Shown one piece after another: positions 19,030 through 28,432 of a DNA stretch of 64,000 nt. Origin of the DNA: Anaerolineae bacterium. Its GTDB lineage: Bacteria > Chloroflexota > Anaerolineae > Aggregatilineales > JAFGMM01. Where the stretch lies: the NCBI GenBank assembly GCA_027494055.1, contig JAOSJO010000024.1, forward strand, positions 124,001 through 188,000. The letters run 5' to 3'. Each line of letters opens with the position of its first letter. The first letter of the stretch is position 1. The translations under genes were made by a program, and so were the position numbers. Under the pieces are notes generated by a model that saw only the letters and a program-made list of their open reading frames with translations, had not been told where the DNA came from and did not search any database.

Positions 19030-19645
19030 ACGGTCCGTCCTTGCGCCGGGGTGGGTGAGATACAGGGGTGCGTTGCGCGCCGTCTATTATAGCCCGCTCT
19101 TGTCTACCTCACCCCCCGCCGCGCGGTGAGCGCAACGGGGTGAGGAAAACATTTGGATGGTGAAGTGGGGTAATTCGGATTGGGGTATTATGGATTAGGG
19201 AAGTGGGGGTTGAAAGAGTACAAGGGGAGAGGAAAACAGATGCGCATAAACATAACGCGCAAACACCCCTAACGCTTCATGAGAACCGGGAAAGCCCTTG
19301 GAAGGGGCTTGACTCGCTGCCGCACTTTGTGGTAGCATGACACTAAGTTTTTCCAGAGTGATTTGATCTAAATGCTCACCTACCCGCTTACCTCACCGAT
19401 CACCGGGCGCACTCCAGCAGGTCGCTGCGATGCGGAGCCGCGCCCTGCTACCATTATCCCGGCAGTACGCGCCGAGGTCGGCGCTGCCCGTCCGCGTCTT
19501 CCTGGGACGAGCGCTCCACCCTAGGCCGGGCACACTCGGTTACCAGTAGCCCTTAAGGACCTTAGAAGCGTGGAGCCACAAGCCCCACGCTTTCTACCTT
19601 ATGGCTGATGGCGCACGCTATCGCAAGCATCGAGGGGAGGAGACC
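19030..19645. other. Divergent region between the ROK kinase and gltB
   Basis: No gene is visible in 616 bases. It contains the ROK -10 (TATAAT on the minus strand, 19091-19086), a second C-poor tract at about 19141-19240 (41 G and 4 C in 100 bases by hand count), the gltB promoter at 19309-19338, and a gltB leader of about 300 bases. The leader can form hairpins, for example AAGCGTGG with CCACGCTT around 19567-19592. I do not recognise a known riboswitch class. Confidence 0.6.
19309..19338 (+). promoter_or_regulatory. Promoter of gltB
   Basis: TTGACT (19309-19314), 18 bases, TAGCAT (19333-19338). Transcription from here leaves about 300 bases of untranslated leader before the start codon at 19646. 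Confidence 0.55.
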
Positions 19646-22600
19646 ATGCAGGCATCCACAGACCAACAGGCCGGGCTTAGATCGACCCACGAGCGCGAAC
19701 GCGATGCGTGCGCGCTCATCGCCAATGTCCGCAAGGAGGGCCGCGCCTCCCACGGCAACGTCAAGCGGACTATCGAATCCCTCACCAAGATGGGGCACCG
19801 CACCGGCATCGTCGATGGCGAGGGCGATGGGGCGGGCATCCTGACCGACATCCCGCGCCAGTTGTGGTCCAAGATTCTTGCGCAGGCCGGGCTGCGCGGC
19901 TCGCTGGCGGCGGAGCGGCGTTTCTGGGTGGGTCACGTCTTCATCCCCAGGTCGGAGGTCGACGTCGAGGGCGTCAAGCATGCGATTGCGCGCGAGCTGA
20001 CCGGCCAGGGTTTCGATGTACTCTTCGACCGTGACGCCCCGGTCAACGTCCACGCGCTGGGTCCGATGGGGCAGCAGGAAGCGCCGCTCTTCTGGCAGGT
20101 TGCGGGCATGGCCGGCGCGGACATGGCGCTTGACGCCATCGACTCCAACCTGTTCGCCGCGCAGATGCGCCTCGAACGCGCGACCGGCGCGCACTTCGCC
20201 TCGCTCTCCGCGCACACCGTCGTGTACAAGATGCGCGGCGCGGTCGAGGTGCTGCCGCGCTACTTCCCTGAACTGCGCCACCCGGACTACTGCTCGGCGA
20301 TTTCGCTTGGGCACGCCCGCTATTCGACCAACACCCGCTCGGCGTTCGAGCGGGTACAACCGTTTGCCCTGCTCGGCCACAACGGTGAGTTCAACACCAT
20401 CAACCGGCTGCGCGACGAGGCGAAGATGCTCGGCATCCAGCTTGTGGAGGGCGCTTCCGACTCCCAGGACGTGGACCGGCTGCTGCACGCGCTCTGCCTG
20501 CTGTACGGACTGGACCTGGCCGAGGCGATGGAGGTGGTCTTCCCGCCCATCCCGGACGAACTCCAGTACGTGATGCCCGAAGTCCAGGCGGTGTATCGCC
20601 ACTACCGCGCGGCGTTCGGGCCGTTTGCGCAGGGGCCGGCGGCGGTGGCGGCGCGCCTGGGCGACCTGTGCGTCTTCAGCGTGGACGCGCTTGGCCTGCG
20701 CCCGCTGTGGTTTGGCGAGACCGAGAAGGAGTACTTCTTCACCTCCGAGCGCGGTGTGATCCCGCTCGACACGATGGTGGGCAGCCCCAAGCCGCTTGCG
20801 CCGGGCGAGAAGATGGCGGTCCGCGTCGAACGGGGGCAGCACGTGTACGTGCATGAATACCCGGCGATCCGTCGCCACGTGGTGGACCGTGCGCGCGAGC
20901 GCGGCTGGCGGCTCAACAGCGGCGGGGGTGACATCAGCGGCGCGGAGGCGTGGCCGGTCGGCGGCAGCGGCTATGCCAGGCCGTGGCCCGGCCTGCGGCT
21001 GCCCGACGCCTCGCGGCTGCACCCGGAGCGCGACCCCGCCGGAGCCACGGTCGAGGTGGCGGACGCGCCGAAGGCTGCGCCCCTTCCCGAACCGCTGGCG
21101 TTGCGTTGGGCGGTGGCCGACGCGGCGGAGCCAACCGCCCGCAGTATCGACGTTACCGTCCTGGCGGCACTCGGCTGGGACCGTGAGGACGTGGCGTTCG
21201 TCGAGCACATGGCCGAAACCGGCAAGGAGCCGCACGGCTCGCTGGGTTACGACGGCCCGCTGGCGGTGCTGGCGGACAAGCGCGTGAATCTGGCCGACTT
21301 TTTCAAAGAGACTGTCTCGGTCGTCACCAACCCGTCGATTGACCGTGAGCGCGAGCAGGAACATTTCTCCACACAGGCGGTGATCGGCGCGCGGCCTGAC
21401 CTGTGCGCGGGCGAGATTTTGGAAGGCCAGCTCATCATCCTGGAGTCGCCCATCCTCCCTGGCGGGCACCCGGACCTGGGCGCGCTGGACGCGATGCGCG
21501 AGGCCGCCGCCGCGATGGGCAGCATGACCATCGACGACCTGCTTGCCGCCTTCGGCCCAAAGGCGACGCGGCTCGCGGCCAGCGCCCAGGCGGGCGAAAG
21601 CCTCCCGGATGCACTGGCGCGGCTCGCGGACGCGGCGGTCGCGGCGGCGCGCGAGGGCGCGCAGTGCGTGCTCCTCGATGACGAGGAGGCGGTGCAGGGC
21701 GAGGGCGTGTGGCTCGACCCCCACCTGGCAGTGGCCGCTGTCGCGCGGGCGCTGCGTGAGGCCCTCGCCGATTTCAACCTCCGCCGCCGGACGGGCATCG
21801 TGCTACGGTCGGGCGCGCTGCGCAACCTGCACGATGTCGCGCTGGCGTGCGGCTTCGGCGCGGACGCGGTGAACCCCTACGCGATGTTCGCGGTCGCGGC
21901 TGGCCTCACGTCGTCGAAGGCGGCGGGCCAGTCCGCGAACGGCGATGGCGACGCGGCGGGCGGCGACACGCTCACGCCCCAGATCAACATGATGAAGGCG
22001 CTCACAACGGGGCTGGAGCGCGTCACCTCCACCATCGGCTGCCACGAGCTGCGCGGCTATGGGCGCGTCGTGTCGTCAATCGGGCTGGCCGAGCCGGTTG
22101 CGGCGCTCTTTGACACCGACAACTTCTGCACCGACCCGCGCGGCTGGGCGCGCCTGGAGGCCGACGCCGCCGAACGGACCAAAATCCTGCGCGGCGAGGC
22201 GCGCGGCAAGCTGGCGCACACGCCGCGTATGTACCCCAGGCTGTACAAGCTGGGTGGGAAGGCGGCGCAGGGCGAGGTCGGCGTCGAGGCGTGGATGGCG
22301 CAGGTCGAGGAACTGGAGGCCAAAGGCCCGGTGGCGCTCCGCCACCTGATCGGCTTCAAGGCCCTGCCGGAGGGCGAACGACTCGACCCGCGCCTGGTCG
22401 ATACCACCATCGGCGGCTACAGCATGCCCGCGCTCATCCCGGCGATGTCGTTTGGCTCGCAGGGCGAGACGGCGTTCCGTGCGTATGCGGAGGCGGCGTA
22501 CCGCCTCAACATCATATGTATCAACGGCGAGGGCGGCGAGCTGCTCGACATCATGGGCCGGTACAAGCGCAACCGGGGACAGCAGGTCGCTTCGGCGCGG

Positions 22601-24373
22601 TTTGGCGTCAACGCCGAGTTCCTCAATTCCGCCGACTTCATCGAGATCAAGATCGGCCAGGGGGCCAAGCCCGGCGAAGGCGGCCAGTTGCCCGGCTTCA
22701 AAGTGACCGAGCAGATCGCCCGGACCCGCCATACGCCGTCGGGCATCACGTTGATCTCCCCCTCGAACAACCACGACGTCTACTCAATTGAAGACCTGGC
22801 CCAGATCATCGAAGAACTGAAGACCATCAACCCGCACGCGAAGGTGTCCGTCAAGGTCCCGGTGGTGCCCGGCATCGGCATCATTGCCGTAGGCGTCGCC
22901 AAGGCGGGAGCCGACATCATCAACCTGACGGGCTTCGAGGGCGGGACCGGCTCCGCGCGCGCCCATTCGCTGCAACACGTCGGCCTGCCGGCGGAGATCG
23001 GCGTCGTGATGGCGCACCACGCGCTGGTCGAGAGCGGCATCCGCGACCGGGTGGAGCTGTGGACCGACGGCGGCATGAAGAGCGGCGCAGATATCGTCCG
23101 CATGGTGTGCCTGGGCGCGAACCGCATCGGGTTCGGCACGCTGGCGATGGTCGCGGTGGGCTGCACCATCTGCCGGAGCTGCCAGTCCGGCACCTGCCAC
23201 GTGGGGATCACGTCGCACCTCAAGACCGCCGAGGAGGCGCTCAAGTACGGGCAGAAGCACTTCGAGCCGCGTGACTTCAACCTGGCCGTCGAGGGGATCG
23301 TGCGCCTCTTCAACGTCCTGCGTGAGGAGGTCGCGGTCCGCACGGCAGCCCTGGGGTTCGCGCGCACGCGGGACCTCGTCGGGCGCGCCGACCTGCTCGA
23401 ACAGACCGCCGGCCAGGACCTGGTCAACCTGACGCCTATGCTCACGCCCGCCCCGCCGCACGCCCGCCGGCGCTACGAGCCGGGGGTGGGGCGGCGGCTC
23501 AACCGCCCGCGCAACTCGCTGACCCGGCTGGTCGCGGAGACGATCCTCGACGCGGTGGAAAAGGGCGAACAGGAGATCACCTACGACGACGAGCACGTGG
23601 TGGCCCACGACCGCGCGATGGGCACCTACCTCACCGGCGCGCTGACGCGCCGCCGCGTCGAGGCGAAGGCCGGGTGGGTGCAGGCTGTGCACCTGCTCTT
23701 CAGCAACTCCGCGCTGCCCGGCAACGGCCTGGCGGCGTTCAACAACGCGCCGGTCGAAGTGGTGGTCGAAGGCGGCGCGCAGGACGGCGTCGCCAAGAGC
23801 GCGCGCGGCGGCAAGGTGCTGATCCTCAAGGGGATGAACCACGACGGCGTCCATATCGACGGCTCGGTCGGCAAGAGCTTCGCCTACGGCGCGCAGGGTG
23901 GCCTGCTCATCGTGCAGGGCAACGCCGACTCGCGCGCCTGCATTCGCCTCTCCGGCGCGGATGTCGTCTTCGGCGGCGAGATTACGGCGCCGATTCAGGA
24001 CGAGCTGGGGTGCCTGGGCGCGCGCGCCAACCTGAAGGGCTTGGCGTGTGAGTACATGACCTCCGGGCGCGTGCTCGTCCTGGGCGATCCGGGGCCGTGG
24101 TTCTGTTCGGGGATGACCGGCGGCGTGGTGTACCAGCGCCTGCAGCCGGAACTGGGCTTCGACGAGGCGGCCCTGCGGCGGCGGCTGGCGAAGGGCGCGC
24201 AGGTCGCCCTCCAACCTGTGGCGGAGAGCGACCTGGAGGCGATGCGCTATCTGCTTGGGCAGTATCAAGAGGCGCTGCTGGGCAGCCACCAGACAGACGC
24301 CGCCGCGCGTTTGGAGCCACTGCTTGCAAACCCGGCGGCGCATTTTGTGAAGATCGCGCCCGTCAGCAGTTGA
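19646..24373 (+). CDS. gltB: Glutamate synthase, large (alpha) subunit
   Basis: Glutamate synthase forms two glutamates from glutamine and 2-oxoglutarate. The protein has 1575 residues. A class II amidotransferase domain begins with Cys22 in DACALIANVRKEG; the first 21 residues are probably a cleaved propeptide. The central domain is followed by the FMN synthase barrel (PSNNHDVYSIEDLAQIIEEL, GFEGGTGSARAHSLQHVGLP). The 3Fe-4S cluster motif is GCTICRSCQSGTCHVG, with Cys1173, Cys1179 and Cys1184 spaced as in the family. The C-terminal GXGXG beta-helix follows. The ATG at 19646 has a strong AG-rich ribosome site. No gltD lies nearby, so the NADPH subunit or another electron donor must be encoded elsewhere. 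Confidence 0.95.
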   Translation: MQASTDQQAGLRSTHERERDACALIANVRKEGRASHGNVKRTIESLTKMGHRTGIVDGEGDGAGILTDIPRQLWSKILAQAGLRGSLAAERRFWVGHVFIPRSEVDVEGVKHAIARELTGQGFDVLFDRDAPVNVHALGPMGQQEAPLFWQVAGMAGADMALDAIDSNLFAAQMRLERATGAHFASLSAHTVVYKMRGAVEVLPRYFPELRHPDYCSAISLGHARYSTNTRSAFERVQPFALLGHNGEFNTINRLRDEAKMLGIQLVEGASDSQDVDRLLHALCLLYGLDLAEAMEVVFPPIPDELQYVMPEVQAVYRHYRAAFGPFAQGPAAVAARLGDLCVFSVDALGLRPLWFGETEKEYFFTSERGVIPLDTMVGSPKPLAPGEKMAVRVERGQHVYVHEYPAIRRHVVDRARERGWRLNSGGGDISGAEAWPVGGSGYARPWPGLRLPDASRLHPERDPAGATVEVADAPKAAPLPEPLALRWAVADAAEPTARSIDVTVLAALGWDREDVAFVEHMAETGKEPHGSLGYDGPLAVLADKRVNLADFFKETVSVVTNPSIDREREQEHFSTQAVIGARPDLCAGEILEGQLIILESPILPGGHPDLGALDAMREAAAAMGSMTIDDLLAAFGPKATRLAASAQAGESLPDALARLADAAVAAAREGAQCVLLDDEEAVQGEGVWLDPHLAVAAVARALREALADFNLRRRTGIVLRSGALRNLHDVALACGFGADAVNPYAMFAVAAGLTSSKAAGQSANGDGDAAGGDTLTPQINMMKALTTGLERVTSTIGCHELRGYGRVVSSIGLAEPVAALFDTDNFCTDPRGWARLEADAAERTKILRGEARGKLAHTPRMYPRLYKLGGKAAQGEVGVEAWMAQVEELEAKGPVALRHLIGFKALPEGERLDPRLVDTTIGGYSMPALIPAMSFGSQGETAFRAYAEAAYRLNIICINGEGGELLDIMGRYKRNRGQQVASARFGVNAEFLNSADFIEIKIGQGAKPGEGGQLPGFKVTEQIARTRHTPSGITLISPSNNHDVYSIEDLAQIIEELKTINPHAKVSVKVPVVPGIGIIAVGVAKAGADIINLTGFEGGTGSARAHSLQHVGLPAEIGVVMAHHALVESGIRDRVELWTDGGMKSGADIVRMVCLGANRIGFGTLAMVAVGCTICRSCQSGTCHVGITSHLKTAEEALKYGQKHFEPRDFNLAVEGIVRLFNVLREEVAVRTAALGFARTRDLVGRADLLEQTAGQDLVNLTPMLTPAPPHARRRYEPGVGRRLNRPRNSLTRLVAETILDAVEKGEQEITYDDEHVVAHDRAMGTYLTGALTRRRVEAKAGWVQAVHLLFSNSALPGNGLAAFNNAPVEVVVEGGAQDGVAKSARGGKVLILKGMNHDGVHIDGSVGKSFAYGAQGGLLIVQGNADSRACIRLSGADVVFGGEITAPIQDELGCLGARANLKGLACEYMTSGRVLVLGDPGPWFCSGMTGGVVYQRLQPELGFDEAALRRRLAKGAQVALQPVAESDLEAMRYLLGQYQEALLGSHQTDAAARLEPLLANPAAHFVKIAPVSS

Positions 24374-24405
24374 GCGCCGGGCGGTCCCTCAGACTGTTTT
24401 CAGGG

Positions 24406-24433
24406 TTGGGGCAGGGCGCGCGCCTTGCCCCAA
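24406..24433. terminator. Bidirectional hairpin between gltB and the DUF1232 gene
   Basis: TTGGGGCAGGGCG (24406-24418) faces CGCCTTGCCCCAA (24421-24433), 13 pairs with one G-T wobble, between two convergent genes. Confidence 0.55.
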
Positions 24434-24446
24434 CTGCCGGCGCGGC

Positions 24447-24692
24447 CTAATCCTCCACCCGCTCCGAGTACACAACTTCCCCCTCCACGACCTGGTCGCT
24501 CCTGCGCAGAGGGGGGTTCCCGAACAGGCGCAAAAGACGGTCGTAGCCGTAGAACCGCAGCACGTTGAGGAGGATCGCCGTCGCAGTCGCCTCGTCCAGA
24601 TTGCCGACAATCGGGAGGAAGTCGGGCAGGAGGTCAATCGGGCCGAGCGGGTTGAGCAGGTAGATCGCCGCAATGGCGCCCACCAGCAGCAC
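24447..24692 (-). CDS. DUF1232 (YkvA-like) small membrane protein
   Basis: This 81-residue protein carries the DUF1232 signature: a hydrophobic helix (LVGAIAAIYLLNPLGPIDLLP) running into PDFLPIVGNLDEATA. Function unknown; the family is membrane-associated. As read, translation would start at GTG 24692 inside the helix. If the A7 run on the coding strand (T7 on the plus strand at 24727-24733) had six bases, the frame would extend to ATG 24748 and add the N-terminus MRQNVQKGSSRPLSQHIL. I consider the longer form of about 100 residues more likely. It converges with gltB. Confidence 0.75.
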   Translation of the reverse strand: MLLVGAIAAIYLLNPLGPIDLLPDFLPIVGNLDEATATAILLNVLRFYGYDRLLRLFGNPPLRRSDQVVEGEVVYSERVED

Positions 24693-24903
24693 GAGGATGT
24701 GCTGACTGAGGGGACGGGAAGAGCCTTTTTTTGGACATTCTGTCGCACTCCATTACACCCACACAGCCCATATTATACCCCCGCTGTCGCCGGAATGGTC
24801 TTTGGCCCGAACCTGTGCAGATGTCGGGGCGGCGAATGGGCGCTTCGCGTCTGTCACGTTATACTGTTGCCGTTACCCGTGGCGCCAATCAGGAGAATCG
24901 ACG

Positions 24904-25503
24904 TTGCCTGGCACACCCGCGCACTCAGGCGGCGACCTGAGCGAAGCAAGCCTCGAGGCCGTGCACGAGAGTATGTTGGAGGGGCTGGGTCGTCTCGCCG
25001 ATTACTTTGGGTACAGCAAGGTGATCGGGCAGCTTTATGGCGCGCTACTCCTCAGCCCAGCGCCGCTGTCGCTCGACGACCTCAAGGACCGGCTGCAAAT
25101 CTCCAAGCCGAGCGTGAGCATGAACATGCGCACGCTGGAGACGCTCGGCGCGGTGCGCCCGGTGTACATACGCGGCGACCGGCGCAAGTACTATGAAGCC
25201 GACTCAGACCTGTGGCAGGTGGCGCAGCGCATCCTCGGCAGCCGCGAGGTGCGCGAGGTCGAACTGGCGCTGCGCGTGCTGGACAACAACACCGCCCGGC
25301 TGCGCGAGGCCATCCCGCACATGTCGGAGGAGAAGCGCAAGCTGGCGGATTACTATCTGGGGCGCATCGACGCCCTGCAGGACTTCTTCCGTTTCGCAGA
25401 TTTGCTCTTGCAGATGATCCTCTACAGCAATACGTCGCTGCCAGACCTGTTTGACAGGTCGCCGCACGGCGAAGAAGATGACGCCGAAGCGCCCGAAAGT
25501 TAA
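24904..25503 (+). CDS. GbsR/MarR-type transcriptional regulator
   Basis: This 199-residue DNA-binding protein has a winged helix at about residues 45-100 (LDDLKDRLQISKPSVSMNMR is the recognition region, followed by the wing at RPVYIRGDRRKYYEA). A long helical C-terminal half (DNNTARLREAIPHMSEEKRK) probably dimerises. The size and the KPSVSMNMRTLE helix fit GbsR-like regulators, known for osmoprotectant or transport control. The start is inferred to be TTG 24904, eight bases after AGGAG; no ATG or GTG fits. A TATACT lies at 24860-24865. No obvious target operon adjoins; the polyprenyl synthetase gene downstream has its own promoter. Confidence 0.8.
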   Translation: MPGTPAHSGGDLSEASLEAVHESMLEGLGRLADYFGYSKVIGQLYGALLLSPAPLSLDDLKDRLQISKPSVSMNMRTLETLGAVRPVYIRGDRRKYYEADSDLWQVAQRILGSREVREVELALRVLDNNTARLREAIPHMSEEKRKLADYYLGRIDALQDFFRFADLLLQMILYSNTSLPDLFDRSPHGEEDDAEAPES

Positions 25504-25529
25504 CATCGCGCAAGAAAGCCCGCGTGCGG

Positions 25530-25558
25530 TCGACGCACAGGCCGATTTAGTCTATAAT
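25530..25558 (+). promoter_or_regulatory. Promoter of the polyprenyl synthetase gene
   Basis: TCGACG (25530-25535), 17 bases, TATAAT (25553-25558), 46 bases before the ATG at 25605. Confidence 0.6.
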
Positions 25559-25604
25559 AGTTTTAGAAAGTTCTGAACGTCACAAATACCTTCAGGGAGC
25601 TTCG

Positions 25605-26569
25605 ATGGACCTTCAAACGGCGCTCTTAGCGGTCGATGAAACAATGCAGCAAGTTGTCGCCAGCAGCGTGGACGTCCTCCGCAAGGCCAGCCGGCATATC
25701 CTCAGCGCGGGGGGCAAGCGGGCGCGGCCCCGCCTGGCGTTCCTAAGCTATCAGGCCGTCGGTGGGACGGACCTCAGCGTCATGGTGCCGATTGCGGCAG
25801 CGCTGGAAATCGTGCACACAGCGACGCTCGTGCACGACGACATCAACGATCACGGGACGCTGCGTCGTGGACGGCCCACCGTCAACGCCATCTGGGGGCG
25901 CACCTTCGCGCTCCTCACCGGCGACTACCTGTTTGCGAAGGTCTACGAACTCATGGCGCCCCAGGGCGACCTGAATACTGTGTTCGCCGAAGCCACCGTC
26001 AAGCTGGTGGAGGGCGAGACGATGCAGGCGCAGGCCGCCAAGGATGGCACGCTCGATCAGAAGCTGTACTTCGAGATTGTCGCGCACAAAACCGCCGCGC
26101 TCTTTGCAGCGGCGACCAAGCTCGGCGCGCTGCGCGGCGGCGGGCCGGAGGCGCAGGTTCAGGCGCTTGCCGACTATGGCTTCAACGTGGGGATGGCGTT
26201 CCAGATCATTGACGACATCCTCGACTTGCTGGCCGATAGCGAGCAACTGGGCAAGACGGCCGGCGTGGATGTCGCACAGGGGAAGGGCATCGCCGTAGCA
26301 GCGCAGGGCCGCGATGGCAACAACGGGGTGGGTGTCGCAACCCTTGAGGCCGCCGACGGCAAGGGCGCTGACAGGAAGGGCGATAAACACCAGGACCCGC
26401 TGCTGGCGCTGCGGCGCGACATGCTGCAAGGCGGGGCGGTCGAGCGCGGCCAGAAGCTGGCGCATCAGTTTGTGACGCGCGCGCTCGACCACCTCAAGGC
26501 GCTGCCGCACTCGGCAGCAGTGGCGGAACTCAGAACCTGGCGTGGGCGATGATCGAGCGCGACTATTAG
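25605..26569 (+). CDS. Polyprenyl (isoprenoid) diphosphate synthase, sequence disturbed in the C-terminal half
   Basis: This trans-prenyltransferase condenses isopentenyl diphosphate with allylic diphosphates to make quinone side chains or similar lipids. It would have about 320 residues. Present are GGKRARPRLAF, the first Asp-rich motif HDDINDHGTLRRGRP, GDYLFAKVYEL, and the second Asp-rich motif QIIDDILDL followed by GKTAGVDVAQGK. After this (about 26285-26400) the expected T-L-P segment is absent, and the reading (GIAVAAQGRDGNNGVGVATL) is atypical although open. Recognisable sequence returns at VERGQKLAHQFVTRALDHLK. A final frameshift near 26540 restores the normal ending NLAWAMIERDY with the stop at 26569. 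The stop region overlaps the convergent glycosyltransferase gene. Confidence 0.85.
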
Positions 26570-27702
26570 GCGCGGCGCGCGGGCGCCCCCCCCTCAAGGA
26601 TATCCAGCGCCTGTTGCGCGGCGCGCTCCCAGGTGAAGCGCGCCGCCTGTTTCTCCCCCTGCAAGATGAGCGTCGCGCGCAGCGCCGCATCGGTCGTGAG
26701 CCGGCGCAGGGCGTTGGTCAGCGCGCCGACCTCCAACGGATCGACCAGCAGCGCGGCCTCCCCCGCGACTTCCGGCAGCGACGACGTATTGGCGCAGATC
26801 ACGGGCGTGCGGCAGCGCATCGCCTCCAGCACCGGGAAGCCGAACCCCTCGTAAAGCGACGGAAAGACGAAAGCATCCGCGCCGCTGTAGAGCGCCGCGA
26901 GGTGCGCATCATCCACGTAGCCGGGGAAGCACACCCACGCCTCCAGGCCCAGGCGGCGCACGGTGGCGAAGATGTCGTCGTAGAGCCAGCCGCGCGCTCC
27001 GGCAAGCACGAGATACCGCTGCGGCGCGGCGTCGGGCAGCCAGGCGGCGTAGGCCTCGATCAGGCGGGTGAGGTTCTTGCGCGGCTGAAGGCTGCCGACG
27101 TGCAGCAGGTACGGGCCGGGGATACCGTAGTGCTCGCGAACTTCCGCCAGCGCCGCCGCGTCCTGGACCGGCGCAAGCGTGGGATCGACGCCCGGATAGA
27201 CCACGTGAATCTTGGCCGCGTCAATCCCATAGAACGCCGTCAGGTCACGGCGGGTGCAGGCGCTGTCGGCAAGGATGGCACGCGCGCGCCGCGCGCTGTG
27301 CTTCGTGGTGAGGTCGAGATAGAGGCGCGCGGCGGTCGGGTGCGCCTCCGGGAAGTGGCGAAACCCCAGGTCGTGCACCGTGACGACGCCGGGGCCAGGG
27401 AATGCCAGGGGCAGGGTGTGTGCGGGCACAAACGTGACGTCGGGTCGGTCGCGGAAGAGCGCGGCGGCAAAGCGGACGTGCGTCCACAGGCGAGGGGCAG
27501 GAAGGACGCTGAGCGCGGCGCGCTCGGCGTCGAGGTCGAAGAGATGCGGCGGGGGCGTGTCGCGGCAGTAGAGCGTGAAGCGCGCCGAGCGGCGCTCTGC
27601 ACCCAGGGCGAGGAGCGCGCGGATCAGGTGCAGGCTGTAGGCCTCGGTGCCGGTGCGCTGCGCGGCGGCGGCGCGGCTGGCGTCAATCGCAATCGTGACC
27701 AT
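26566..27702 (-). CDS. Glycosyltransferase family 4 (GT-B fold)
   Basis: This 378-residue retaining glycosyltransferase starts at MVTIAIDASRA. The N-terminal Rossmann domain includes DVTFVPAHTLPL and VVTVHDLGF. The C-terminal nucleotide-sugar domain shows PYLLHVGSLQPRKNLTRLIEA, VCFPGYVDDAHLAALYSGAD and the family E-x7-E motif in PSLYEGFGFPVLEAM. Such enzymes transfer sugars to lipids or polysaccharides at the inner face of the membrane; donor and acceptor are unknown. Its 3' end overlaps the polyprenyl synthetase stop by four bases on the opposite strand. Confidence 0.92.
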   Translation of the reverse strand: MVTIAIDASRAAAAQRTGTEAYSLHLIRALLALGAERRSARFTLYCRDTPPPHLFDLDAERAALSVLPAPRLWTHVRFAAALFRDRPDVTFVPAHTLPLAFPGPGVVTVHDLGFRHFPEAHPTAARLYLDLTTKHSARRARAILADSACTRRDLTAFYGIDAAKIHVVYPGVDPTLAPVQDAAALAEVREHYGIPGPYLLHVGSLQPRKNLTRLIEAYAAWLPDAAPQRYLVLAGARGWLYDDIFATVRRLGLEAWVCFPGYVDDAHLAALYSGADAFVFPSLYEGFGFPVLEAMRCRTPVICANTSSLPEVAGEAALLVDPLEVGALTNALRRLTTDAALRATLILQGEKQAARFTWERAAQQALDILEGGAPARRA

Positions 27703-27784
27703 GCGCACCCCTGCCGTGGGAGGCCGGCCCCGTTCGCCCCGCAATCCGTCCCTTGCCAGGCGGTCGCGGGCCTCAGCGCCGGCC

Positions 27785-28399
27785 TTACGGGTTCTCAGGC
27801 GAAGGCTCCGGCGCTTCGGCGCGGCGGCGGAGCACGCCCAACAACGCGGCCAGCCCCACGAGCGCGAAGAGCAGCGGCCAGTACGTGGCGATCAGGTCAA
27901 CGACCGCCGGCGGGACCATGCCAAGCGTGAAAGGCAGCGCGACGACGCCCGCCGTGATGAAGCTCAGCCCCGGCAGGAGCAGGCGGCGGTCGCGCCGCGC
28001 GCTCAGCAACAGCGTGAGGATCAACGCCACGCCGACCACCACCAGGCCAACCGGCCACAGCGCCGGCAGCGAGGCCGCCTCGGCCAAGGAAGTACCACGC
28101 GCCGGCCACGGCGGCGGCGGCCAGCGTCACGGCCATGCCGAGGAAGATCAGGCCCGGCGCGTCGCGCTCGTAGATGAAAGCGCGCGATGAACGACACGCC
28201 CAGCGTGACGGCGAGCAGCCCGGCCACCTGCCAGAGGGCCGGCGGCGCGTCACTGGCGATGGCGAGCAGCGCCCACAGGCCGATGACGACCAGCAGAAAG
28301 CCCGGCATGAGGGCGCTCGCCTGGACGCGCCGCTTCTCTGCGGATGTTGCGCGCGGTCCGGTAGTCGCTTGATTCGTCGAGTTGTGTGGTCTGTTGCAT
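27785..28399 (-). CDS. Multi-pass membrane protein of unknown function, three frameshifts
   Basis: The pieces join into about 204 residues with roughly six short hydrophobic helices: GFLLVVIGLWALLAIA, WQVAGLLAVTLGVSFIA, GLIFLGMAVTLAAAAVAGAW, PVGLVVVGVALILTLLL, GLSFITAGVVALPFTLG and YWPLLFALVGLAALLGVL. The start is probably ATG 28399 (MQQTTQLDESSDYRTARN), which follows AGGAGGAGG. Frame changes are needed near 28340, 28180 and 28090. The repeated helix and Gly-rich pattern looks like the membrane half of cell-envelope stress proteins, but I do not recognise the family. It lies downstream of the PBP gene on the same strand. Confidence 0.65.
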
Positions 28400-28432
28400 C
28401 GAGTCCTCCTCCTGAGGTCTGAGCGCGCCCGG

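Noticed and set aside
19562..24343. Very long open frames on the strand opposite gltB (about 720 and 519 codons)
   Set aside because: They are mirror frames of a high-GC coding gene; their translations are Arg/His/Ala-rich with no recognisable domain, while gltB is a full-length conserved protein.
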